DNA of 32,183 bases from the NCBI GenBank assembly GCA_017399025.1, contig JAFQEK010000018.1, forward strand, positions 1-32,183, given 5' to 3'. Source of the DNA: Clostridia bacterium. GTDB lineage: Bacteria > Bacillota > Clostridia > Oscillospirales > CAG-272. The notes beneath the pieces were generated by a model. That model made no database searches. It saw only the letters and a program-made list of their open reading frames with translations, and was not told the DNA's origin. A program made the translations under genes and the position numbers. Of the stretch, positions 16,345 to 24,409 are shown in pieces (position 1 is the stretch's first letter; every line of letters starts with the position of its first letter).

Positions 16345-17970
16345 ATGCTTATGAACAAAAAAAACGTGTTTGCGGGTATTTTTGCGGTATTGCTTGCAAT
16401 TTTTGCATTGACTGCTTGCAAACCGTCTCACACTGATTCCGAAACAACGGAAAAAAGGGAAGAATCTTCTTCCGAACAAAATCAGAATGATTTCGAAATT
16501 TCCGCAAGAAATTTTGCAGATCGTGTAGAAGCAGCATTGGCTTCCGAAACACGCCTTTTTATTGATTTTGATATCACACAAAAACATATATACAGCGATT
16601 CTTTTTCTTCCCAAAGCGGTTTGTTCGTGCGGTTGCAGGCGGATATGAGTAATGCGGAAAATCCTTGTTTTTCTTATTGCATGAAAACAAATCCTGATTC
16701 GGAAGAGTTTCTCTTTTTGTTTTATGATGGCGGATATATTCACAGAAAAGATTCCGAAGAACAGTATAAATATCCGATTTCCTGGGAAAAAGCCAAAGAA
16801 AATATTCCGTTCCATCTTTTTTTGACTTTGTTCGGCGAAAATTGGAAAGAAATTTTTTCCGATGCGCAGATTTTCTTAGCAGAAGATCACAGCGTAACCG
16901 CTTATATGGGGCTTCCTCTTTCGGAATATCTGGAAAATGCGAAAACATATCTGAAATTTTTCGGCGGTACGCAACACGAAAATATGTCCGAAACGGATGC
17001 GGGATTGGAACCCATTTTTCTTTCCGTAACTTTGGACGAAAACGGTCGGATTCGCTCATATTCTGTTGATATTACCATGGAAGCCCCCAATCAAAAGGGC
17101 TCGATTTATCCCGTGGAATATACCGTTCGGGCAACCTTGGAAGAAACAGCTGAGAATTTCAGAGTAGAAATGCCCGATCCTTCCGAACGTGCCGAATATC
17201 GGGAAGCGGAACCCGAAATTTCCGAAATCACACTGGAAGAATTTATCAGAAGATTTTCTCTTTCGGATGAAAAAAGTCAAAAAGCCATTTATACGAAAAT
17301 GATCACAAACGCCAATGCCATATATTCAATCAACGGTATGGAATACAAGGTTCCTCTTTCGGATATCACGCAATTGGATCTTTCCGATCCGAAAAAGCCG
17401 AATATTTCCGTTGTGGAAATCATGGATTTTTTCGGTGTGCTCCAGAGTACGGAGATTTATTATAAGGACGAAATTTATTATTATGCGATCGGCGGCGAGA
17501 AATATTCTGTTTTCTATCCTGCGGAAAAATATCTCTCAAACGTGCAGGCTTCTGCGCAAGAGAAAGCGGAAGCAGGGGTTTCAACCTTTTTCATGACAAG
17601 AGAAATGCTTTCCCATGCTATTTTTACGGTGAATCCCGATCAATTGGTAACTGCGGTGATTTATTTTGACGGCGAAATACAAAAGAAAAATATTCTGCAT
17701 AACATCAATTCCATATATAACGATGATTTCAGTACCGTGGAAAACGTATCTCTTTCCAATGCGCGCGTTTCCGTTACGTTGGACCGATATAATTATATGA
17801 CGGCATATTTTCTGGATGTAACCGTTACCGCCGATATGGGTTCTGGTCCTACCGTTATGCACTATTCCATTCAATATCAATTCGAATATTCCGATCAGCC
17901 TGTGGAAATTATTTTTCCCGATGATCTGAATTTTGAAAATTATCCCAATATCGTAGTGCCGGTTTCCTGA
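16345..17970 (+). CDS. Secreted lipoprotein with two related domains (541 aa)
   Basis: A short basic stretch, a hydrophobic core and the lipobox L-T-A-C (C25) mark a lipid-anchored exported protein. It is followed by a Ser/Glu/Thr-rich linker. The ATG at 16345 lies only 4 bases after AAAGGA; the in-frame ATG at 16351 (10 bases, giving MNKK) is an equally good start. The mature part seems to contain two copies of one fold: LSVTLDENGRIRSYSVDIT near residue 225 and VSVTLDRYNYMTAYFLDVT near 475, each followed by a beta-strand-rich end (FRVEMPDP; VEIIFPDD). This looks like the large beta-sheet domains of Gram-positive lipoproteins that bind hydrophobic ligands, but I cannot assign a family or ligand. 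It has its own promoter and no obvious operon partner. Confidence 0.85.
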   Translation: MLMNKKNVFAGIFAVLLAIFALTACKPSHTDSETTEKREESSSEQNQNDFEISARNFADRVEAALASETRLFIDFDITQKHIYSDSFSSQSGLFVRLQADMSNAENPCFSYCMKTNPDSEEFLFLFYDGGYIHRKDSEEQYKYPISWEKAKENIPFHLFLTLFGENWKEIFSDAQIFLAEDHSVTAYMGLPLSEYLENAKTYLKFFGGTQHENMSETDAGLEPIFLSVTLDENGRIRSYSVDITMEAPNQKGSIYPVEYTVRATLEETAENFRVEMPDPSERAEYREAEPEISEITLEEFIRRFSLSDEKSQKAIYTKMITNANAIYSINGMEYKVPLSDITQLDLSDPKKPNISVVEIMDFFGVLQSTEIYYKDEIYYYAIGGEKYSVFYPAEKYLSNVQASAQEKAEAGVSTFFMTREMLSHAIFTVNPDQLVTAVIYFDGEIQKKNILHNINSIYNDDFSTVENVSLSNARVSVTLDRYNYMTAYFLDVTVTADMGSGPTVMHYSIQYQFEYSDQPVEIIFPDDLNFENYPNIVVPVS

Positions 17971-17984
17971 ATCGGTTTGTCTTA

Positions 17985-18013
17985 GGCGTGATGCTCCGAT
18001 CGGGGTATCACGC
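17985..18013 (+). terminator. Possible weak terminator after the lipoprotein gene
   Basis: GGCGTGAT and ATCACGCC form an 8-bp stem, and the loop contains a further CTCCGATCGGGG palindrome, 14 bases after the stop. Only a mixed CTCTTTGCTT tail follows, so read-through into the TPR gene is likely. Confidence 0.45.
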
Positions 18014-18062
18014 CGACTCTTTGCTTCCATTGACATTGCCTTTGCGGAAAAGGAGTAGTATC

Positions 18063-18581
18063 ATGGCAAAATTTCATTATAAACAAAAAGGAAATTCTTC
18101 CATCGAACAAAAACCGCGCGTATATAGCATACGCCGTTCACAGAGCAGCGAAACGCTGACTGATTTGGAAATTTTATATAAAGCCTGTCTGCGCGCTGAA
18201 AATTATCGCAAGGCTTGCGATACCGCGCAAAAAATATGGCGCAGACGAAAAAAGATTTTCGGAGAAATGCATGAAAAAACCTTGCAGGCGCTCGGAGAAT
18301 ACGGTGAGGTTTACCGGAAGCTCGGAAAATATCGGAACGCTTTGGAATCGGGTAAGCGGTCTTATGAAATCCGTATGCGTTTGCTCGGTGAATCGCACCC
18401 GAAAACATTGCATACCCTGCGAATGCTTGCGGATGGTTATGCCAAATGCGGCGATTTGCAAAAATCTGCCGAAGTTTGGGAAAAGGCCTATGCTTGCAGC
18501 CGTAAACTTTTCGGCGAAACCGCTACGGAAACGCTTTCATGCAAAACGGCATGGGAAGCTGTCTGCCAAAGAAAAATATGA
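18063..18581 (+). CDS. Small TPR protein (172 aa)
   Basis: The frame is open from 17988, but AAAAGGAG at 18048-18055 sits seven bases before the ATG at 18063, so I choose that start. From about residue 33 there are three tetratricopeptide-like helical pairs of the kinesin-light-chain type, with repeats of the form FGEMHEKTLQALGEYGEVYRKLG and LGESHPKTLHTLRMLADGYA, and a final decayed repeat (FGETATETLSCKTAWE). No signal peptide, membrane helix or enzymatic domain is attached. Such proteins normally mediate protein-protein contacts, and the partner here is unknown. It sits between the lipoprotein and aspartate kinase genes with clear gaps on both sides. Confidence 0.8.
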   Translation: MAKFHYKQKGNSSIEQKPRVYSIRRSQSSETLTDLEILYKACLRAENYRKACDTAQKIWRRRKKIFGEMHEKTLQALGEYGEVYRKLGKYRNALESGKRSYEIRMRLLGESHPKTLHTLRMLADGYAKCGDLQKSAEVWEKAYACSRKLFGETATETLSCKTAWEAVCQRKI

Positions 18582-18676
18582 AATTTGAAAAACCTGCGTT
18601 CCGAAAACGGAAATTTCTCATATAATGGGATGACGGAAGCATTTCCGTTTTAATACAGAACAAAGAGGTGATTTCT

Positions 18677-19963
18677 GTGGGGATAAAGGCCGTGAAATTT
18701 GGCGGCACCTCGCTTAGCCATGCGGATCAAATGAAAAAAGCCGCGGAAATCGTTCAATCGGATAAAGAAAGGCGTATCATCACGGTTTCTGCACCGGGAA
18801 AACGCTTTCCGCAGGATGAAAAAATAACGGATCTTTTTTATCGGATGGATTCAGCGGAAACGAAAGAACAGAGAGAAAAGATTTTTTCTCTGATCCGTGA
18901 GCGGTTTGATTCGATCATCCGCTCGCTTTCGCTTTCGCTTGATTTTTCAGAAGAATATGAAAAAATTTCGGAAGGTGTAAAGGGCGCGGCTCTTTATGCA
19001 AAAGGAGAATATTTCTGTGCAAAAATCTTTGCTTCTCTGATCGGATATCCGTTTACGGATGCTTATGATGTCATTTTTCTGGATAAAAAGGGAAATCCGG
19101 ATTTGCCGAAAATCAAAAAAGCCATCCGTTCGGTTTTGGAAACACACGAAAAAACCGTGATTCCCGGTTTTTACGGACGTTTGCCCGATAACAGCATTGC
19201 CGTTTTCCCACGCGGCGGTTCAGATATCACGGGTGCGCTGACCGCTTATGCGGCAGAAGCCGACGTTTATGAAAATTTTACAGATGTCAACGGATTTCTT
19301 CTGGCAGATCCCCGTATGATATCCGATCCGAAAACGGTCAGAGAGCTTTCCTATGGAGAATTGCGCAGACTTTCTTCCATGGGCGCTTGTGTTTTGCATG
19401 CAGATTCCGTATTGCCTTTGAAAGAAAGGGGTATCCCCGTTCTGATTCGGAATACCAATGATCCGAACGGTTCTTTTACAAAAATCTGTGCAAAAAAAGA
19501 AAGTTTTTCTTTCAGCGGCATTGTCGGACAAAAGGGATATTTGCTTTTTTCCGTGGTATTGACGGAAATCGGAAAAAATCTTTCGGCATTTCAGAATTTA
19601 CTTCATTTTTTCGAAGCGCATACCAAACATGTATATTCCACGCCGCATACGGTAGATGCGGTGGGTGTTCTTGTCAGTGAAACCGAACTGAATACCGAAC
19701 GGGAAACACTCGTGCAAGCACTCAGAACGCAGTTTCACGCGGAGGAAATAACCGTTACGGAACATATCGCTTTGCTTTCTCTGATCGGCGAGGGAATGTC
19801 AGCACAGGGTACACGGCAGATTCTGAAAGCCATGAAGGAAATCGAGGCAGAGCCGATTCTTTTGGACGGCGGTGCAGATTCGCTGGGTATTACCGTTGGG
19901 TTCCATGAAAAATATTTACAGCCATTGATTCAAACCATATACCGAAATCTTCAAAGCGGGTAA
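18677..19963 (+). CDS. Aspartate kinase (428 aa)
   Basis: This enzyme phosphorylates L-aspartate with ATP, the first step toward lysine, threonine and methionine. The nucleotide-binding KFGGTS lies at residues 6-11, and the aspartokinase motif FPRGGSDITGAL is present. DPRMISDPKTVRELSYGEL follows, and the C-terminal 140 residues have the pattern of paired ACT regulatory domains (LLSLIGEGM, the ISLIG-type strand). Length is normal. The start is GTG at 18677, six bases after AGAGGTG; an upstream in-frame GTG at 18668 overlaps that ribosome binding site and is unlikely. A TATAAT at 18621 could be its -10, but I see no good -35. The 95-bp leader has no room for a lysine riboswitch, and no other amino-acid biosynthesis gene is adjacent. 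Confidence 0.93.
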   Translation: MGIKAVKFGGTSLSHADQMKKAAEIVQSDKERRIITVSAPGKRFPQDEKITDLFYRMDSAETKEQREKIFSLIRERFDSIIRSLSLSLDFSEEYEKISEGVKGAALYAKGEYFCAKIFASLIGYPFTDAYDVIFLDKKGNPDLPKIKKAIRSVLETHEKTVIPGFYGRLPDNSIAVFPRGGSDITGALTAYAAEADVYENFTDVNGFLLADPRMISDPKTVRELSYGELRRLSSMGACVLHADSVLPLKERGIPVLIRNTNDPNGSFTKICAKKESFSFSGIVGQKGYLLFSVVLTEIGKNLSAFQNLLHFFEAHTKHVYSTPHTVDAVGVLVSETELNTERETLVQALRTQFHAEEITVTEHIALLSLIGEGMSAQGTRQILKAMKEIEAEPILLDGGADSLGITVGFHEKYLQPLIQTIYRNLQSG

Positions 19964-19983
19964 CCGCATATATGAACCGAACA

Positions 19984-20043
19984 AAAACGGCGGATCTGAA
20001 ATCGTGCAATTCTAAAAAATTGTACAGACAGATACGCCGTTTT
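19984..20043 (+). terminator. Bipartite terminator after aspartate kinase
   Basis: AAAACGGCG pairs with CGCCGTTTT across an inner hairpin (GTGCAATT/AATTGTAC, one G-U), starting 20 bases after the stop and ending in TTTT. Confidence 0.6.
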
Positions 20044-20060
20044 CCATAGAACTTATGTTT

Positions 20061-20095
20061 AATGATAATTTTCTTAAAAAGTAAATGCTATAGCC
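20061..20095. repeat. Short dispersed repeat (ACCAATATTTTC family), diverged copy
   Basis: The string AAAAAGTAAATGC followed by TATAGCC matches the 3' half of the copies at 16224 and 31044, while the 5' half is diverged. It lies just after the aspartate kinase terminator. Confidence 0.4.
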
Positions 20096-20116
20096 TTGCT
20101 CTTTTTCTAAAATCTC

Positions 20117-20146
20117 TTGCTTTCTCATGTCGATTTATGTTACAAT
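20117..20146 (+). promoter_or_regulatory. Probable promoter of the GNAT-LRR operon
   Basis: TTGCTT (20117-20122), an 18-bp spacer and TACAAT (20141-20146) precede the acetyltransferase start by about 35 bases. Confidence 0.6.
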
Positions 20147-20180
20147 ATAGGTGTTCAAATCGAAAAAAGGGAGAAATTTT

Positions 20181-20672
20181 ATGAACATCAGAAAAGCAAC
20201 CGAAGCGGATTTTTTACAGATTACCGCCATTTATGCCCGTGCAAGAGAATTTATGCGTGAGACGGGAAATGCTTCTCAATGGAAAACCGTTTATCCGACC
20301 GATGAAATCATTCGTTCAGACATCCGAAAAGGATATCTGCATCTCTTGACGGATGAGGAGGGGATTCAAGGTGTTTTTGCTTTTTTGCCCGATGGCGATC
20401 CCGTTTACAATCGGATTGAAGGCACATGGCTGAACGAAGAGCCTTACGCTGCCGTTCACCGTGTGGCAAGCGCAGGAAAGAAAAAAGGTATTCTTCCCGC
20501 ATGTATGCAATATTGCGGCACCATCGCTTCCAATTTGAAAATCGATACCCATGAAGATAATAAAATCATGCAACATCAATTGGAAAAACAAGGTTTTTCC
20601 CGTTGCGGTACGATTTTTTTGGAAAACGGCGAAACCAGAATTGCTTATCAGCGTTCTTTATTACCAAAATGA
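20181..20672 (+). CDS. GNAT-family N-acetyltransferase (163 aa)
   Basis: The start MNIRKATEADFLQITAIYARA is the usual GNAT opening strand and helix. The central strand (IQGVFAFLPDGDPVYNRIEGTWL), the HRVASAGKKKGI stretch that would form the acetyl-CoA pyrophosphate loop, and the C-terminal DNKIMQHQLEKQGFSRCGTI match the family pattern. The loop is poor compared with the usual Q/R-x-x-G-x-G/A. The ATG at 20181 has AAGGGAGA just upstream, which is better than an earlier in-frame start at 20151. The acetyl acceptor cannot be told from sequence. The leucine-rich-repeat gene follows after 18 bp, so the two are probably co-transcribed. Confidence 0.85.
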   Translation: MNIRKATEADFLQITAIYARAREFMRETGNASQWKTVYPTDEIIRSDIRKGYLHLLTDEEGIQGVFAFLPDGDPVYNRIEGTWLNEEPYAAVHRVASAGKKKGILPACMQYCGTIASNLKIDTHEDNKIMQHQLEKQGFSRCGTIFLENGETRIAYQRSLLPK

Positions 20673-20690
20673 AAGTATGGAAACAGGATC

Positions 20691-22235
20691 ATGAATGAAA
20701 ATTTTGAAATACTCGGCACCCGATTGATTGCCTATTACGGCACGGAACAAACAGTTTTTGTTCCCGATGGTATTACGGAAATCGGTTCGGAATCCTTTCT
20801 GAAAAATGAATCGATAAGGAAAATCATCCTTCCCGAAGGGATTTGTAAAATCCAAAGCTATGCCTTTGCGCTCTGTAGCAATTTGGAAGAAATTCAATTG
20901 CCCGAAAGTCTGCAAAGTATTGAAAACCGCGCTTTTTATTTATGCAAAAATCTTTGGAAAATCCGTTTTCCGAACAGCTTGAAAAAAATCGGTACCTGTG
21001 CGTTCCGTCATTGCGAAGCCTTGTTCCGTGTGCATATTCCCGAAAACATCGAACAGCTTGAAAAATTTGCGTTTGCCGATTGCAAATATCTCACAGACGT
21101 ACGTTTGCCTTCCGGTTGGAAGCATATTCCCGAAGGCTGCTTTTACGGATGTACTTCACTGCGTGATTTTTCTTTTCCGGATACTTTGAAAAGCATTGGT
21201 CCGAAAGCTTTTTCTTATACCAACGGTCTGAAACTCCGTTTGCCCGAAAGCTTGGAAAAAATCGGATTTCATGCCTTTGCGTTATCACGCAATATGACCG
21301 TTTTTTTTCCTTCGCATATCACGGAGATTCCCGAAAAGCTTTTTGACCATTCGGACAGCCATGTGATTTTCGCGCCGTCCGTACCTTTTTCTTCACTCTC
21401 ACCGAAAAATAAAACGGCTGCCGTCATCGGTTATGCGCAAGCACCCGAAGCACTGCTTGCTGTTTTTCCAAAAGAAAGCGAAGAAGAATATCTGCGCTAT
21501 CTTTTCCGTTACCGTAAAAAATTTTATCCGCATATTGCAAAGCATGAAGCACTGCTTGCCAAAATGACGGAACATCGGCTCATTCCTTACGAGGAAACCC
21601 AAGCACTTTCGGAATCTTTTTCTGAAAATCCTGCTTTGACTGCCATGATTCTGAGCTATCAAAATATGCTTTTGACACCCGAAATGATTCTGAAACTGGA
21701 ACGAAAAGCAAAACGCGAAACGGAAAATATATTTTCCGACCGTCCGCCGAGCATAACCGAAGTCAGAAAGGATTGGCTTTTCGAAAAATTGGATAACGGT
21801 ACATATCTGTTGCGATCCTATAAAGGAAATGCCACGGAAATCCTTGTCCCCGATCGGATCGGAACCTGTCCCGTCAGCGCCATTGGCGATTATGCGTTTT
21901 CGCCTTTCCGTCTTCGTCTGACGGATGAACAGCAAAAAATCCGCCACAGTATTACCACGGTTATCATCCCCGCCTCCGTCCAAAAACTCGGTTCTCATCT
22001 TTTTTACGGCTGTTCCTCGCTGGAAGAGGTACGGCTTCCTGATGAAATAACGGAACTGCGCGAATTCTTTTTCTGCGATTGCGAAAAACTGCGTACGGTC
22101 AGTTTGCCCGAAACGCTGCAAACGATCGGTACGGATGCATTTGCACGTTGTTATGCCCTGGTTACTTTCGTCAAAAAAGAAAGCTATGCGGAACAGTATC
22201 TCCGGGAAAATGAAATTGCGTATTTATGTGAATGA
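20691..22235 (+). CDS. BspA-type leucine-rich-repeat protein, cytoplasmic (514 aa)
   Basis: Residues about 20-225 and 365-505 consist of 22-24-residue repeats of the LRR_5/BspA type (TEIGSESFLKN, CKIQSYAFALCSNLEEIQLP, QTIGTDAFARCYAL). Between them lies a non-repeat, helical stretch of about 140 residues, an unusual interruption. There is no signal peptide, anchor or sorting signal, unlike secreted BspA proteins, so it should be cytoplasmic. The start ATG at 20691 has only a weak GGAAACAGGAT upstream, consistent with translation following the GNAT gene. A protein-interaction scaffold is the likely role. The gene converges on the membrane-protein gene at 22464. Confidence 0.88.
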   Translation: MNENFEILGTRLIAYYGTEQTVFVPDGITEIGSESFLKNESIRKIILPEGICKIQSYAFALCSNLEEIQLPESLQSIENRAFYLCKNLWKIRFPNSLKKIGTCAFRHCEALFRVHIPENIEQLEKFAFADCKYLTDVRLPSGWKHIPEGCFYGCTSLRDFSFPDTLKSIGPKAFSYTNGLKLRLPESLEKIGFHAFALSRNMTVFFPSHITEIPEKLFDHSDSHVIFAPSVPFSSLSPKNKTAAVIGYAQAPEALLAVFPKESEEEYLRYLFRYRKKFYPHIAKHEALLAKMTEHRLIPYEETQALSESFSENPALTAMILSYQNMLLTPEMILKLERKAKRETENIFSDRPPSITEVRKDWLFEKLDNGTYLLRSYKGNATEILVPDRIGTCPVSAIGDYAFSPFRLRLTDEQQKIRHSITTVIIPASVQKLGSHLFYGCSSLEEVRLPDEITELREFFFCDCEKLRTVSLPETLQTIGTDAFARCYALVTFVKKESYAEQYLRENEIAYLCE

Positions 22236-22280
22236 TCATAGGACTTGTTTTGCAATCCGTGTACTTGTCAAGTGAAAGCT

Positions 22281-22337
22281 TTGCCGTATCCGGATACAGC
22301 AAAACGGCGAGGTCGGTTTTGCGCAATTTCCTATGGA
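22281..22337. repeat. Dispersed repeat, partial copy C
   Basis: The stretch from GTATCCGGATAC through CAAAACGGCGAGGTCG to GCAATTTCCTATGG matches one half of the 131-bp repeats at 15905 and 28439. The other half is missing or diverged. It directly abuts the terminator that follows. Confidence 0.6.
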
Positions 22338-22338
22338 A

Positions 22339-22384
22339 TAAAAAGAGAGGACAAATCGGTTTGTAGCCGAAATGTCCTCTTTTT
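22339..22384. terminator. Bidirectional terminator between convergent genes
   Basis: GAGGACA and TGTCCTC form the stem, with an inner TCGG/CCGA pairing. A-rich and T-rich flanks on both sides give a T-run in either direction, so it serves the LRR gene on + and the membrane-protein gene on -. The rest of the 228-bp spacer holds only repeat copy C. Confidence 0.75.
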
Positions 22385-22463
22385 CTGTCAAGATTTGTAA
22401 CAATTAAAACTTTATAAAAGAAAATGCTTCTGAAAATTCCCGCCCTATACGGAAATTACCCAA

Positions 22464-23372
22464 TTACGGTTTTTCTTTGGAAACCTCTGTTTCTTCTGTG
22501 ATATATTCCGTTTTCTCTTCGGGCAAGACGGGTTCACAGTAATGTACAGAAGAAACCAGATGGAATGCAACCGAAATAATATAAAGAATCGCGCCGATTT
22601 CCACTGCTTCAAAAATAAAATGAAGCTCGGAAGAAAGTTCCCAATAAGCAAGCAAAAGGAAATTGGGCAGAATATTCGCCATGGAAGTTACCAATGCAAG
22701 TAAGGAGAAAACGAAATACGGCGCTGCCGCTTTTTTCGTAATGGAGGCTTTGGCTTCAAAAAGGAAAAAACAAGTCAATGCGCAAAGAGAAACGTTGCAA
22801 AGCGTATGGTTAAAATCTTTATAAAGATACAGCGGATTGACATAGGAAGCCAACAGGAAAGAAAGGCCGAATAAAGGCGGTGCAAATGCCAATATCGGTT
22901 TTATCTTGGAAAAACGAGTATCATTTGCCGCATGGATGATAAAATAAGCAGAAGAGAAAAAGAGCAGGATAAAGGAAATTAACTGCATATATTTATAAAT
23001 GATATACTTGGTCGGAGAAAGCATGGCACTCAAGGAAAAAGAAAGAAATACACCAACGGCAAGGAAAATAAAACCAAGCAACGCGCTTGTGAACGTAGAG
23101 CTTTGATGATCTGCCGCTGTGAATACGGAAAATTCGTGCCGTCCGCTGAAACGGTGGAATTTAATAAAAAAGCATATGGACGTAGCGAGCAAAAGCAATA
23201 CGAAAAACATGATATAACCGAACGCTTGCATCGAAGGCTTGGCTTGCGCCATATATTCTTTTCTGTACGGGTCATAATAAAGAATCATCAGAACTGTTCT
23301 CCAAACGGCAAAACCCAAACCTGCAACAATTGCAGCAATAAGATAACCGAATAAAATTTTTTTGGTACGCAA
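22464..23372 (-). CDS. Polytopic membrane protein, unknown function (302 aa)
   Basis: About eight hydrophobic helices cover the protein: LFGYLIAAIVAGLGFAVW near the N-terminus, GYIMFFVLLLLATSICFFI, LLGFIFLAVGVFLSFSL, LISFILLFFSSAYFII and others to ILYIISVAFHLV near 270. It ends in a short acidic cytoplasmic tail. The N-terminal helix stays uncleaved and is preceded by RTKK. The start is TTG at 23372, with AAGGAA about ten bases upstream; no better in-frame ATG exists nearby. I do not recognise the family and see no transporter motif. It has no operon partner: its 5' side is the terminator of the PII-like gene. Confidence 0.75.
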   Translation of the reverse strand: MRTKKILFGYLIAAIVAGLGFAVWRTVLMILYYDPYRKEYMAQAKPSMQAFGYIMFFVLLLLATSICFFIKFHRFSGRHEFSVFTAADHQSSTFTSALLGFIFLAVGVFLSFSLSAMLSPTKYIIYKYMQLISFILLFFSSAYFIIHAANDTRFSKIKPILAFAPPLFGLSFLLASYVNPLYLYKDFNHTLCNVSLCALTCFFLFEAKASITKKAAAPYFVFSLLALVTSMANILPNFLLLAYWELSSELHFIFEAVEIGAILYIISVAFHLVSSVHYCEPVLPEEKTEYITEETEVSKEKP

Positions 23373-23534
23373 CGAAATACACTTCCTTACTGTTCAAATT
23401 TTATTTTAAGGCAATACCGCGCAAAATTCGTGAAAAACGATAACAAAATTTTGCTCTTTTCGATTTTGCCTTCATTATTATACCATAGAATCAAAAAAAA
23501 GCATAGAGAAATCAAAAAATAAAAAATTTTTTAT

Positions 23535-23555
23535 TATAAGAAATTGTTCAAAATC
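23535..23555. repeat. Remnant of the 131-bp repeat family
   Basis: TATAAGAAATTGTTCAAAA and the next two bases match one end of repeat copy B (21 bases, two differences). The rest of the 243-bp spacer 23373-23615 is AT-rich and otherwise holds only the terminator below. Confidence 0.45.
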
Positions 23556-23579
23556 ACATTGATTGAATAGTGAAAAAAT

Positions 23580-23605
23580 AAGGACGGAGAAAATCATCCG
23601 TCCTT
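23580..23605 (-). terminator. Terminator of the DUF1538/PII-like genes
   Basis: AAGGACGGA and TCCGTCCTT form a perfect 9-bp stem with an 8-base loop. On the - strand it is followed by TATTTTTTC, ten bases past the stop of the PII-like gene. Confidence 0.85.
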
Positions 23606-23615
23606 GTTTTCCAAA

Positions 23616-24335
23616 TCATTTCACAAAATCGTTTTTAGCGTGAACGGGAGCTGTATCGTCATAAAAACGGAAGCCTGCCGTATCGGATACGGGGAGAGAA
23701 AAGACAAGCGCATGCGCTTTGGTTCCGGGACCTGCGCCGTTGGTAATGGCTTGCATAATGGCATTTCTCATTTCTTTTTTAGAAACGATATAAATGATTT
23801 CTTTTTCATCCACAAGGGAAAGTCCGAAAAACTTTTCTGCATATTCAGTTCCCGCAGTGCCTTTGGCATGCAGTACCGTACCGCCGCCCGCACCTGCAGC
23901 GCGAGCCTGTTCCATAACGTCTTCTGTATAACCCTTGTTGCAGATGGCAATGATCAGTTCCATCTGACGGGGGTGTACCTGTTCTTTTTCTTTCATTTCA
24001 TCCTCCGCATGACCGCCCGCAAAAAAGTCGAGCGATTTTCTTGTTGAAATGCTCGTCAGAGGAATGGCAAGCGCAATGCCCTGACCGGGGAGATCGATAT
24101 GCAGCTTCCATTCCAGAGCAGCGATCAATTCATGTAATTTATTATGTGTAACCACAGTTTGATGTACGGTTTTTTCGCACAGCTCCAAACCCAAAAGGTC
24201 CAGAATCTGCGATTTTGCCGTGCCGTTGGCAAGACAGCTGTAAACACGAGGTACTTCCAGCTCCTGATACAGCTCGATCACCTCTTCTGCGTCCGAACGT
24301 TTGGAAATCGTGATAAACCAATATAAATTCTGCAT
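23616..24335 (-). CDS. Tandem PII-like signalling protein (239 aa)
   Basis: The protein seems to hold two PII-type (GlnB/GlnK-like ferredoxin-fold) halves. One is residues 1-98 (LYWFITISKRSDAEEVIELY to GIALAIPLTSI). The other is about 122-230 (ELIIAICNKGYTEDVMEQAR, a glycine-rich AGAGGGTV turn with a T-loop-like stretch, EKEIIYIVSKKEMRNAIMQA, AHALVFSLPV). PII proteins sense nucleotides and small ligands and commonly bind membrane transporters. Here the transporter is presumably the DUF1538 protein encoded immediately upstream on the same strand. Normal PII is about 112 aa, so this is a fused dimer. AAAGGAG at 24343-24349 sets the start. It has its own promoter as well as possible read-through from the transporter gene. 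Confidence 0.8.
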   Translation of the reverse strand: MQNLYWFITISKRSDAEEVIELYQELEVPRVYSCLANGTAKSQILDLLGLELCEKTVHQTVVTHNKLHELIAALEWKLHIDLPGQGIALAIPLTSISTRKSLDFFAGGHAEDEMKEKEQVHPRQMELIIAICNKGYTEDVMEQARAAGAGGGTVLHAKGTAGTEYAEKFFGLSLVDEKEIIYIVSKKEMRNAIMQAITNGAGPGTKAHALVFSLPVSDTAGFRFYDDTAPVHAKNDFVK

Positions 24336-24376
24336 AGAAAGCTCCTTTCTGTTTATATTTGTTTATTCATATTTCT

Positions 24377-24405
24377 ATTATAGCATATTTTTATCAGTTT
24401 TGCAA
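24377..24405 (-). promoter_or_regulatory. Promoter of the PII-like gene
   Basis: On the - strand, TTGCAA (24400-24405), 17 bp and TATAAT (24377-24382) lie in the 74-bp gap after the transporter stop. This would allow the regulator to be made without the transporter. Confidence 0.75.
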
Positions 24406-24409
24406 CCCA

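Noticed and set aside
18582..18676. Lysine riboswitch before aspartate kinase
   Set aside because: The 95-bp gap holds only two small hairpins (TTCCG/CGGAA type), far less than a lysine aptamer needs.
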